Origin: Muribaculaceae bacterium
GTDB lineage: Bacteria > Bacteroidota > Bacteroidia > Bacteroidales > Muribaculaceae
DNA: 17,461 nucleotides
Assembly (NCBI GenBank): GCA_902836725.1
Contig: CADFRV010000016.1
Location: forward strand, 1-17,461
Direction: 5' to 3'
The notes under the pieces were generated by a model. It saw nothing but the letters and a program-made list of their open reading frames with translations, ran no database searches and was not told the origin of the DNA. Shown in pieces: positions 7,504 through 14,265 of the stretch. Within the stretch, counting starts at the first letter, position 1. Every line of letters begins with the position of its first letter. Made by a program: the position numbers and the translations under genes.

Positions 7504-8174
7504 CAGTATCCTCTGTCACCGAAAATCGCCGTCCCGACGCGCACATGTGTGCTTCCCGCGCCGATGGCTATCCGGTAATCATGGCTCATGCCCATGCTGA
7601 GCATATCGAATCCGCGCAGGTCAGGGCATATACCGAGTATCTTTTTCCGCAATGCGGCTATTGTCTCGAAATCCGAAGCCACACGTGCCATATCATCGGT
7701 GTTGGAAGCCATTCCCATCAGCCCGCAGATATGCGTGGCTTTCAGCGACTCAAATCTCCTTTCCGAGAAATATTCGATGAGTTCCTCAGGAGTAAAACCG
7801 AACTTGGTTTCCTCACGCGCCACATGGACCTGCAGCAGCACATTCTGTGTCACCCCTTCGCGGGAGGCCTCACCGTCAATTGCGTCGAGCAGTCTCTGCG
7901 AATCCACACTCTCTATCATGGCCGGACGCAGCCTGATGAGCTGGCGCACCTTGTTGGTCTGCAGATGCCCGATGAAATGCCACTTGATATCATCGGGAAG
8001 CGCGGGCACTTTCGCCGAAAGTTCCTGCACACGGCTTTCCCCGAACAGGCGCTGTCCTGCCTCATAAGCCTCACGCACCCTCTCCGCCGGATGGAATTTC
8101 GACACAGCCACCAGCTCCACCCCTTCGGGAAGGGTGGAACGGATGCCGGCCAGATTTTCTGCTATTTCAGCCAT
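7503..8174 (-). CDS. yggS: YggS/PLPBP family pyridoxal-phosphate homeostasis protein
   Basis: 223 residues using the ATG at 8172-8174 (MAEIAENLAGIRSTLPEG). The frame is open 28 codons further up, but that would overlap the DUF4494 gene and adds residues unlike the family. This is a single-domain TIM-barrel like the N-terminal half of alanine racemase. K26 in LVAVSKFHP is the expected Schiff-base lysine. Other family marks are FGESRVQE, WHFIGHLQTNK and, near the C-terminus, MGMSHDYRIAIGAGSTHVR then GTAIFG. Relatives bind PLP and keep free B6 and amino-acid pools in balance without a known enzymatic reaction. It follows the DUF4494 gene by 31 bases in a likely two-gene operon and ends at a strong terminator. 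Confidence 0.94.
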   Translation of the reverse strand: MAEIAENLAGIRSTLPEGVELVAVSKFHPAERVREAYEAGQRLFGESRVQELSAKVPALPDDIKWHFIGHLQTNKVRQLIRLRPAMIESVDSQRLLDAIDGEASREGVTQNVLLQVHVAREETKFGFTPEELIEYFSERRFESLKATHICGLMGMASNTDDMARVASDFETIAALRKKILGICPDLRGFDMLSMGMSHDYRIAIGAGSTHVRVGTAIFGDRGY

Positions 8175-8205
8175 TTCAGAACAAGTGTTTCGTCGTTTGC
8201 TTGAC

Positions 8206-8679
8206 TTATTCCGCAGGCTTCTCAGCGGGTTTGTCTCCTGTCTTGATGCGATATACATCCATGATAGGAGTCTCGGCTATGGATGTGATCTCAAAATCTG
8301 CCATCGTGCCTTTCATGCCTTCCATGAAAGCGTCGTACGCACCTTTGAAATCGTTTGCCGCAACGAGAATCAGAGAGGTGGATTTCTTCTCCACCGCGGT
8401 CTTCTCATCAATTGTTATAAAGGCTACCTTCACAAGGAACCAGCGGTCAGCCGAGTCGTCCCAGAAAATTTCAGAGATTTTGGTGCGTTTCACCGCATTC
8501 ACATCCACCTCGCCGCTTACAAACGGAGTCATCTCTTCTATGATACGGGCTTCCGCTTCGGTAAAACTCAATGCATCTACAAGATACGGTTCTGTCACTT
8601 TCTTTATCGACCCGTTTTCCTGGGTCTTGTCATAGCGAATTTTACATTCAAACATGGGTTTCCGGGACATAAACATCAA
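8206..8679 (-). CDS. DUF4494 family protein
   Basis: 157 residues if it starts at 8679. In-frame ATGs at 8670 and 8655 are also possible: the conserved part begins at FECKIRYDKT, while AGAAG a few bases upstream favours 8679. No signal peptide or membrane span is seen. The core reads KKVTEPYLVDALSFTEAEARI, then a beta-rich stretch, GMKGTMADFEI and AETPIMDVYRI, which matches the Bacteroidota-restricted DUF4494 family as I recall it. The last residues (TGDKPAEKPAE) are a short charged tail. No function is known to me. It is the first gene of a pair with yggS, an arrangement I believe is common in Bacteroidales, and has a canonical promoter divergent from the cydAB operon. Confidence 0.88.
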   Translation of the reverse strand: MMFMSRKPMFECKIRYDKTQENGSIKKVTEPYLVDALSFTEAEARIIEEMTPFVSGEVDVNAVKRTKISEIFWDDSADRWFLVKVAFITIDEKTAVEKKSTSLILVAANDFKGAYDAFMEGMKGTMADFEITSIAETPIMDVYRIKTGDKPAEKPAE

Positions 8680-8758
8680 TTCTTCTGTATTTCATGGAGT
8701 TAAAATCTCTCTTTCCGGGAAAAACGGCATTTTTTTGAAAAACTTAATTTGTAATTAC

Positions 8759-8790
8759 TTTGTAATATTAAATAAGTTTAATTAATTTTG
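8759..8790 (+). promoter_or_regulatory. Bacteroidota-type promoter of the DUF4492-cydAB operon
   Basis: TTTG (8759-8762), exactly 20 bases, then TAATTTTG (8783-8790). The predicted start near 8797 leaves a leader of about 110 bases before the DUF4492 ATG. Confidence 0.78.
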
Positions 8791-8831
8791 CCGCGAAAGG
8801 TTCATTTAAGCGCTCTTTCCCTAAAAGCAGG

Positions 8832-8861
8832 GCAAAGTTAGTCAGAATGTACAAACTTTGC
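8832..8861. promoter_or_regulatory. Inverted repeat over the leftward promoter, possible operator
   Basis: GCAAAGTT (8832-8839) and AACTTTGC (8854-8861) are exact 8-base inverted arms 14 bases apart. They cover the -7 box of the leftward promoter and also lie in the predicted leader of the cyd operon. Part of the left arm is the promoter box itself, so the symmetry could be partly chance. Confidence 0.4.
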
Positions 8862-8863
8862 AA
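8833..8863 (-). promoter_or_regulatory. Bacteroidota-type promoter of the DUF4494-yggS operon
   Basis: On the minus strand TTG (8861-8863), 20 bases, TAACTTTG (8833-8840). The predicted start is near 8826, giving a leader of about 147 bases. It points away from the cyd promoter; the two transcripts would overlap at their 5' ends. Confidence 0.68.
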
Positions 8864-8907
8864 CTAAAAATTGTGAACCGGTTGCCATGAAGACCATATA
8901 AAGAGAA

Positions 8908-9129
8908 ATGAAAAAAGAGGGATTTTTCCGTAAAGCGCTAAGCATGTACGTCGACGGTTTCCGCTCCATGACGGTGGGTCGCAAACTGTGGGCACTGATC
9001 CTGATCAAACTGGCAATAATGTTTCTGGTGCTGAAACTCTTTTTCTTCCCCGACATATTGCATGACAATTATGACAGCGACACCGAGCGGGCGCAAGCGG
9101 TGCGCACGGCTCTGACGCCACGCAAATAA
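8908..9129 (+). CDS. DUF4492 small membrane protein of the cytochrome bd operon
   Basis: 73 residues. A basic amphipathic N-terminus (MKKEGFFRKALSMYVDGFRS) precedes one membrane span at about 27-47, and the short tail after FFPDIL is mostly charged. The order and wording match DUF4492, a short family found ahead of cydA in Bacteroidota and some Campylobacterota. The gene sits 61 bases before cydA in the same operon, behind a canonical promoter. By analogy with CydX/CydS, the small single-span subunits of cytochrome bd in other bacteria, it may be a subunit or assembly factor of the oxidase; this rests on context only, since it is longer than CydX and lacks clear similarity. The ATG is preceded by AAAGAGA. 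Confidence 0.87.
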   Translation: MKKEGFFRKALSMYVDGFRSMTVGRKLWALILIKLAIMFLVLKLFFFPDILHDNYDSDTERAQAVRTALTPRK

Positions 9130-9190
9130 ACGCCTCTTCCCCTGCACACGCACCGTAATATTACCGAAACATAAATTATATCAAAATATC

Positions 9191-10783
9191 ATGGACGAAT
9201 TATTAAGCACTGTCGACTGGTCAAGAGCGCAATTTGCCCTTACCGCGATCGTACACTGGATTTTTGTGCCTCTCAGCATCGGTCTATCCCTTATTGTAGG
9301 CATCATGGAGAGTATCTGGTATAAGACCGGAAACGAGCGATGGAAAAACATGGCGAAATTCTGGATGCTGCTTTTCGGCATCAACTTCGCCTGCGGAGTA
9401 GCCACCGGCATAATACTCGAATTTGAATTCGGCACCAACTGGAGCAACTATTCATGGTTCGTGGGCGACATATTCGGCGCCCCGCTCGCCATAGAGGGTA
9501 TCGCGGCCTTCTTCCTTGAGTCAACTTTCATAGCCGTGATGTTTTTCGGATGGAACCGCGTGAGCCGCGGGTTCCACCTCGCCGCCACATGGCTCACGGC
9601 AATAGGCATATGCCTCTCGGCATACTGGATACTCGTGGCAAACGCATGGATGCAATATCCTGTGGGGATGGAATTCGACCCCGAGCAGATGCGCAATGTA
9701 ATGGCCTCATTCAGCGACGTGGTGTTCTCCCCGGTAGCCGTAAACAAGTTTTTCCACACCGTATTTTCAGGGTGGGTGCTCGGAGCCACATTCGTTGTGG
9801 GTGTAAGCTGCTGGTTCCTGTTGAAAAAAAGCAACATCCGGTTTGCCAAAGATTCTATCAAGATCGGATCATGGGTCGGTCTGGCCGGAATTGTGCTCAC
9901 CATGTGGACGGGCGACGGATCCGCAGTACAGGTAGCGCGCGTGCAGCCGATGAAACTGGCTGCAATGGAAGGGCTGTACAACGGCACTACCGGCCAGGGG
10001 CTTGTGGCTTTCGGCATAATCAATCCCGACAAGGAGCGCACCGACGACAAACCCGCACTCCTCGGCGAGATCAGCATTCCAAAAGGCTTGTCTGTTCTGG
10101 CCAACCATGATGCGGAGAGCTTCGTGCCCGGCATCAACGATATCATCGACGGTATCAGCATAAATGCCGAGGGAGACACCGTGAACACCGTCAGCTATGC
10201 CGAGCGCATCGCACGCGGACGGCAGTGCCAGGAATACCTGCGCGTCTATGACCAGGCGCGGGCCGCTGGTGACACCGCCGCCATGGCTCTGGCAAAAAAG
10301 CGTTTCATGGCCGATTTCCAATATTTCGGCTACGGCTATCTCGACAACGCCGACGAGGCCGTTCCCCCCGTGGCACTGACGTTCTATATGTTCCGCATAA
10401 TGGTCATGGGAGGCGGCTACCTGATGCTGCTTTTCATCGCCATGCTCATATTCGTCTATCGCAAACCGCATGTCGTAGAGAAAAAAATCATGGCCTTCTT
10501 CGGTCTTGTAAGCATTCCGGTGGTATGGATAGTAAGCGAGGCCGGATGGGTCACAGCCGAAATGGGACGCCAGCCGTGGACCATCGAGGGGCTGCTTCCG
10601 TGCAAAGCGGCCGTAAGCGCCATCTCTCCCGGATCAGTACAACTCACTTTCTGGATGTTTGTGGTGCTGTTCGCGGCACTCCTTGTCGCTGACGCAAGCA
10701 TCATGTTACGCGAAATTGCCAAAGCCACACGCCGCGATATATTGAACGGAGACCATGCGGCTGCAGAAAAAGAGGTACAATAA
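9191..10783 (+). CDS. cydA: Cytochrome bd quinol oxidase subunit I
   Basis: 530 residues, close to the family's usual 510-540, with about nine membrane spans. Subunit I binds the haems and oxidises quinol while reducing O2 to water in the inner membrane. Key residues by position are H22 (first span, haem b595 ligand), E102 and E110 (IEGIAAFFLEST), H189 (KFFHTVFSGW) and M404 (FRIMV) as haem b558 ligands, K255 and E260 in QPMKLAAMEG at the start of the Q-loop, and E457/R460 in EMGRQPWTIEG. The long periplasmic Q-loop (about 250-395) is present in full. The oxidase probably serves to scavenge O2 at low tension in an otherwise anaerobic organism. cydB follows after 38 bases. Confidence 0.97.
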   Translation: MDELLSTVDWSRAQFALTAIVHWIFVPLSIGLSLIVGIMESIWYKTGNERWKNMAKFWMLLFGINFACGVATGIILEFEFGTNWSNYSWFVGDIFGAPLAIEGIAAFFLESTFIAVMFFGWNRVSRGFHLAATWLTAIGICLSAYWILVANAWMQYPVGMEFDPEQMRNVMASFSDVVFSPVAVNKFFHTVFSGWVLGATFVVGVSCWFLLKKSNIRFAKDSIKIGSWVGLAGIVLTMWTGDGSAVQVARVQPMKLAAMEGLYNGTTGQGLVAFGIINPDKERTDDKPALLGEISIPKGLSVLANHDAESFVPGINDIIDGISINAEGDTVNTVSYAERIARGRQCQEYLRVYDQARAAGDTAAMALAKKRFMADFQYFGYGYLDNADEAVPPVALTFYMFRIMVMGGGYLMLLFIAMLIFVYRKPHVVEKKIMAFFGLVSIPVVWIVSEAGWVTAEMGRQPWTIEGLLPCKAAVSAISPGSVQLTFWMFVVLFAALLVADASIMLREIAKATRRDILNGDHAAAEKEVQ

Positions 10784-10821
10784 GATCGCCCGACAGAATA
10801 ATCTCATAAAAGACAAGAATT

Positions 10822-11961
10822 ATGGAAACATTACAGATATACTGGTGGTTCGTGATATCACTCCTGGGAGGACTGCTCGTGTTCCTGCTCTTTGTGCAGG
10901 GTGGACAGACCATGATATGGAACCAATCCGACCCCAAAATGAAATCACTTATGGTGAATGCCCTCGGACGTAAATGGGAACTTACCTTCACCACTCTCGT
11001 CACATTCGGAGGAGCATTTTTCGCCTCGTTCCCGCTTTATTATTCCACAAGTTTCGGAGGAGCATACTGGCTCTGGATGCTGATACTAGTGAGTTTTATC
11101 CTTCAGGCCGTAAGCTATGAGTTCCGGTCAAAACCGGGCAACGTTTTCGGCACAGCCACATACGATATTTTCCTATGGATAAACGGATGTGTGGGTTGTG
11201 TGCTCCTGGGAGTGGCTGTGGCCATGCAGTTCTTCGGCGCCGACTTCGAGGTGGCACGCGGAAGCATTCTTGACGGCACATCGCCGGTGATCTCCACATG
11301 GAACTCCTCACACGGATTCGACGTAATTTTCGCCATTCCGAACCTTCTGCTCGGATTTGCCGTATATTTCCTCGCGCGCACCATGGGGGCACTGTTTTTC
11401 ATGGAGAACATCAGGCCTACAGACGGTGCCGATTTCACAAAACGCGGACGCTACCGGGTATTGGTCAACGGCACACTGTTCGTACTGCTTTTCCTTGCGT
11501 TCCTCTTCGCTCTCTTCACCACTCCGGGATACTCCCGCATGGAAGACGGACTGGTAGTAGCGGTGCCATACAAATATTTCTTCAACCTCGTGGATCTGTG
11601 GTGGATCGGCGCAATATTCCTTATCGGTGTACTTCTTGTGCTTTTCGGTGTGCTCGGCACAGCCCTCAAACCGGGATTCCGCCACGGATTCTGGTGGACA
11701 GGCATAGGTGTGGTACTCGCCGTGACGTCGCTGTTCTGCATCAGCGGCTACAACAATACGGCTTTCCTCCCCTCCACCACCCATCCTGAAAGCTCGTTGT
11801 TCCTTGCAAACGCATCCTCAAGCCGTTTCACTCTGCAGGTAATGACATGGGTGACCGCCCTGCTCCCCATAGTCATAGGCTACATCGCATATGTATGGTA
11901 CAAAATGACCTCTCCCGCCATCACAACCGAAGAGCTTGAAAAAGAGGATCACATCTATTGA
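10822..11961 (+). CDS. cydB: Cytochrome bd quinol oxidase subunit II
   Basis: 379 residues with about eight or nine membrane spans. The start METLQIYWWFVISLLGG and the following FVQGGQTMIW fit the CydB N-terminus. Other family landmarks are the first-loop GRKWELTFTTLVTFGGAFFA and YEFRSKP. Subunit II binds no b-type haem ligands of its own in this branch but is needed to stabilise the haem pair in CydA. The C-terminal tail (TTEELEKEDHIY) is short, charged and cytoplasmic. It is the last gene of the operon: a strong hairpin begins 26 bases after the stop. Confidence 0.96.
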   Translation: METLQIYWWFVISLLGGLLVFLLFVQGGQTMIWNQSDPKMKSLMVNALGRKWELTFTTLVTFGGAFFASFPLYYSTSFGGAYWLWMLILVSFILQAVSYEFRSKPGNVFGTATYDIFLWINGCVGCVLLGVAVAMQFFGADFEVARGSILDGTSPVISTWNSSHGFDVIFAIPNLLLGFAVYFLARTMGALFFMENIRPTDGADFTKRGRYRVLVNGTLFVLLFLAFLFALFTTPGYSRMEDGLVVAVPYKYFFNLVDLWWIGAIFLIGVLLVLFGVLGTALKPGFRHGFWWTGIGVVLAVTSLFCISGYNNTAFLPSTTHPESSLFLANASSSRFTLQVMTWVTALLPIVIGYIAYVWYKMTSPAITTEELEKEDHIY

Positions 11962-11986
11962 TCCTCAACTACACACATAAAAAACT

Positions 11987-12024
11987 AGACGGCGTATCTG
12001 AATGATTTTTCGGATACGCCGTCT
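11987..12024. terminator. Bidirectional terminator between cydB and catalase
   Basis: AGACGGCGTATC (11987-11998) pairs fully with GATACGCCGTCT (12013-12024). Four more inner pairs, one of them G-U, leave a 6-base loop, for a 16-pair stem. The plus-strand tail is TTAAATAAC. On the minus strand the stem is followed by AGTTTTTTATG. It can therefore end both the cyd operon and the catalase transcript. Confidence 0.88.
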
Positions 12025-12045
12025 TAAATAACTAATTAAAGTATT

Positions 12046-13548
12046 TTACTTCAGATTACGCTTGTCCCACGCGGGATGTGCCGGATCCTCTGCCACAAGG
12101 GCTTCTTCAAGGCTGATACCCAATGCGTCCGCAAGTTTCGCGCCATAAGTCGGATCCGCATTGTGGCATGCGCGTACATGGCGCTGTTTTATGAACAGGG
12201 GAACACCCTCCATAGCCCTGGCCGTATTCTCACATGTAAGTTTCTGCTCTTCCGGCGGCATAAGCCTCCACAGTTTTCCCGGCTGGGTATAGTAGTCGTC
12301 ATCATATTCGCGCTCGTCGTAGTTGAAAGCGGCTCCATGCAGTTCCAGAGGCGGCTCTTTCAGGTCGGGGGAGTCTTTCCATTCCCCGAAACTGTTCGGT
12401 TCATACGAGATGGTGGCGCCGGAATTCCCGTCGGTACGCATCATGCCGTCGCGATGGTATGAATGATACGGGCATTTCGGTTGGTTTACCGGAATGAGAT
12501 TGTTGTTGACCCCGAGGCGGTAACGCTGTGCGTCGCCATATGAGAAGAGGCGTCCTTGCAGCATTTTGTCGGGTGAAAAACCTATCCCCTCCACTATGTT
12601 CATGGGGTTGAAAGCGGCCTGCTCTATCTCCGCGAAAAAATTCTCGGGATTCCGGTTAAGCTCCAGAATGCCGACATCACGGAGGGGAAAATCCTTGTGA
12701 TACCATACTTTCGTCAGGTCGAATGGATTGATGTGGTATCGTCTGGCCTCATCCTCGGTCATAAGCTGCACCTGCATGAGCCACCGCGGGAAATCGCCGC
12801 GCTCTATGGCCTCGAAAAGATCGCGCTGGTTTGATTCGCGGTCTTTAGCTATCACTTTCTCGGCCTCTTCGTCTGTGAGATTCTTTATCCCCTGCAGCGT
12901 CCTGAAATGGAATTTCACCCATGTGCGCCTGTTGTTCTTGTCATAAAAGCTGTAGGTGTGGCTTCCGAACCCATGCATATGACGGAACGAGGCCGGAATA
13001 CCTCTGGGCGACATGGTGATGGTCACCTGATGCAACGCCTCGGGAAGAAGTGTCCAGAAATCCCAATTGCTTGTGGCACTCCTCATTCCCGTGCGGGGAT
13101 CGCGTTTTATGGCATGGTTCAGATCCGCGAATTTCAACGGATCGCGCAGAAAGAACACCGGTGTGTTGTTTCCTACCAGATCCCAGTTCCCCTCATCCGT
13201 ATAAAATTTCATGGCAAATCCGCGGATATCCCTCTCGGCATCGGCCGCGCCACGCTCGCCGGCCACTGTAGAGAACCTCACGAGGCACTCCGTTTTCTTG
13301 CCTACTTCGGAAAAAATCGACGCACGTGTAAATTCGGTTATATCGCCGGTAACTGTGAAAGTGCCGAACGCGCCCGATCCTTTTGCATGCATACGCCTTT
13401 CGGGTATCACCTCGCGGTCGAAATGCGCCATCTTTTCTGTGTACCACGGATCCTGGAGCAACACGGGCCCACGCACCCCTGCTGTCTGAATGTTCTGATT
13501 GTCGGCAACCGGCCTGCCGTTTTCTGCGGTAAGTCTTTGTCTTTTCAT
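12046..13548 (-). CDS. katA: Monofunctional haem catalase (small-subunit type)
   Basis: 500 residues, the length of small-subunit catalases. It converts H2O2 to water and O2 in the cytoplasm. Catalytic His54 lies in RRMHAKGSGAFG, Asn127 in LVGNNTPVFF, and the haem ligand Tyr337 in RLFSYGDAQRYRLG with Arg333 before it. The wording resembles the Bacteroides catalases, which are under OxyR control; no clear OxyR site is recognised here. It converges on the cyd operon, so two oxygen-detoxifying units lie side by side. The region upstream, shared with the sigma factor gene, holds inverted repeats but no perfect promoter on the minus strand (best -7 match TAATTTTC). Confidence 0.96.
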   Translation of the reverse strand: MKRQRLTAENGRPVADNQNIQTAGVRGPVLLQDPWYTEKMAHFDREVIPERRMHAKGSGAFGTFTVTGDITEFTRASIFSEVGKKTECLVRFSTVAGERGAADAERDIRGFAMKFYTDEGNWDLVGNNTPVFFLRDPLKFADLNHAIKRDPRTGMRSATSNWDFWTLLPEALHQVTITMSPRGIPASFRHMHGFGSHTYSFYDKNNRRTWVKFHFRTLQGIKNLTDEEAEKVIAKDRESNQRDLFEAIERGDFPRWLMQVQLMTEDEARRYHINPFDLTKVWYHKDFPLRDVGILELNRNPENFFAEIEQAAFNPMNIVEGIGFSPDKMLQGRLFSYGDAQRYRLGVNNNLIPVNQPKCPYHSYHRDGMMRTDGNSGATISYEPNSFGEWKDSPDLKEPPLELHGAAFNYDEREYDDDYYTQPGKLWRLMPPEEQKLTCENTARAMEGVPLFIKQRHVRACHNADPTYGAKLADALGISLEEALVAEDPAHPAWDKRNLK

Positions 13549-13659
13549 ATGATAGAATATTCAAGTTTGTTCGATAAATAAAACCGACCGGAGGGGCGGT
13601 TTGTTCAGGCAGGAGTTTTGCCGTTCCGAAAATTATAAGTATCTTTATGACATGCGGCT

Positions 13660-13683
13660 AAACGACATAAATGTCAGTCGTTT
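13660..13683. promoter_or_regulatory. Nested inverted repeat between catalase and sigma factor genes
   Basis: AAACGAC (13660-13666) and GTCGTTT (13677-13683) are exact inverted arms 10 bases apart. A second, smaller dyad GACAT-AA-ATGTC is nested at 13664-13675. It lies in the 237-base divergent gap, about 110 bases from each start codon, and touches the TTTG of a weak rightward promoter candidate (TTTG 13681-13684, TATATTTA 13701-13708, short spacing). It could be an operator for either gene. Confidence 0.38.
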
Positions 13684-13785
13684 GTAAATCTCAATAAAAT
13701 TATATTTACGTCTCAAAAAAAATTGAATGATATGGTTAGTCTTTTTTCTGCTGAAAGGTATATAATACAAAAGACGTGACAACAA

Positions 13786-14265
13786 ATGACTAAGGAAGAA
13801 ATCAAGGAACTGTTTATCAGGCACTACGCCGGAATGTACCGGGTGGCACGAACCATACTGTACGACGAGCAGGAGAGCAAGGATGTGGTCAGCGATATCT
13901 TTGAGCGCCTGCTTCGCAGACAGATCACGCTCTCGCCTGAGACAACCGAACGCTATCTGCTGACGAGCGTCCGGAACCAGTGCATCAAGCGGCTGAACCA
14001 TAACGAGGTCAAGCGGCAGTTTGCCTACAGCTACGATCCTTATATGGAAGACTGCGATGATGACAACCGCCTGAATGAGGTTGTGGAGTTCGCGAAACGC
14101 AACCTCACCCTGCAGGAACTCCGTATTTTCAACCTCCGCTTCACCGAAGGATACAGCTATGAGGAGATCGCCGCCATGGAAGGTATCAGCAAAGTAGCTG
14201 TATGGAAGCATCTGTCACGTCTGTTAAATATCATCAGAAACAACTTTAACTCAAGCAGAAAATGA
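13786..14265 (+). CDS. ECF-type RNA polymerase sigma factor
   Basis: 159 residues, a normal ECF length. Region 2 spans about residues 5-75 (FIRHYAGMYRVARTILYDEQ, then SKDVVSDIFERLL for -10 recognition), and region 4 about 102-155, with the helix-turn-helix GYSYEEIAAMEGISKVAVWK for -35 recognition. An acidic linker lies between (about 86-96). ECF factors direct RNA polymerase to a small regulon and are normally held by an anti-sigma factor. The next gene overlaps by four bases (ATGA), so the two products are probably made together and the neighbour is the obvious partner. In Bacteroidota such factors often control outer-membrane nutrient systems, but no SusC/SusD pair is seen in this window. 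Confidence 0.93.
   Translation: MTKEEIKELFIRHYAGMYRVARTILYDEQESKDVVSDIFERLLRRQITLSPETTERYLLTSVRNQCIKRLNHNEVKRQFAYSYDPYMEDCDDDNRLNEVVEFAKRNLTLQELRIFNLRFTEGYSYEEIAAMEGISKVAVWKHLSRLLNIIRNNFNSSRK

Noticed and set aside
8871..8876. TTGTGA, a Crp/FNR-like half site upstream of DUF4492
   Set aside because: The second half site is absent (no TCACAA at the proper spacing), so a six-base match alone is not evidence.
11004..11063. Short direct repeat TTCGGAGGAGCAT in cydB
   Set aside because: It encodes the same Phe-Gly-Gly-Ala residues twice in a membrane protein; a chance codon repeat, not a mobile element or slippage site.
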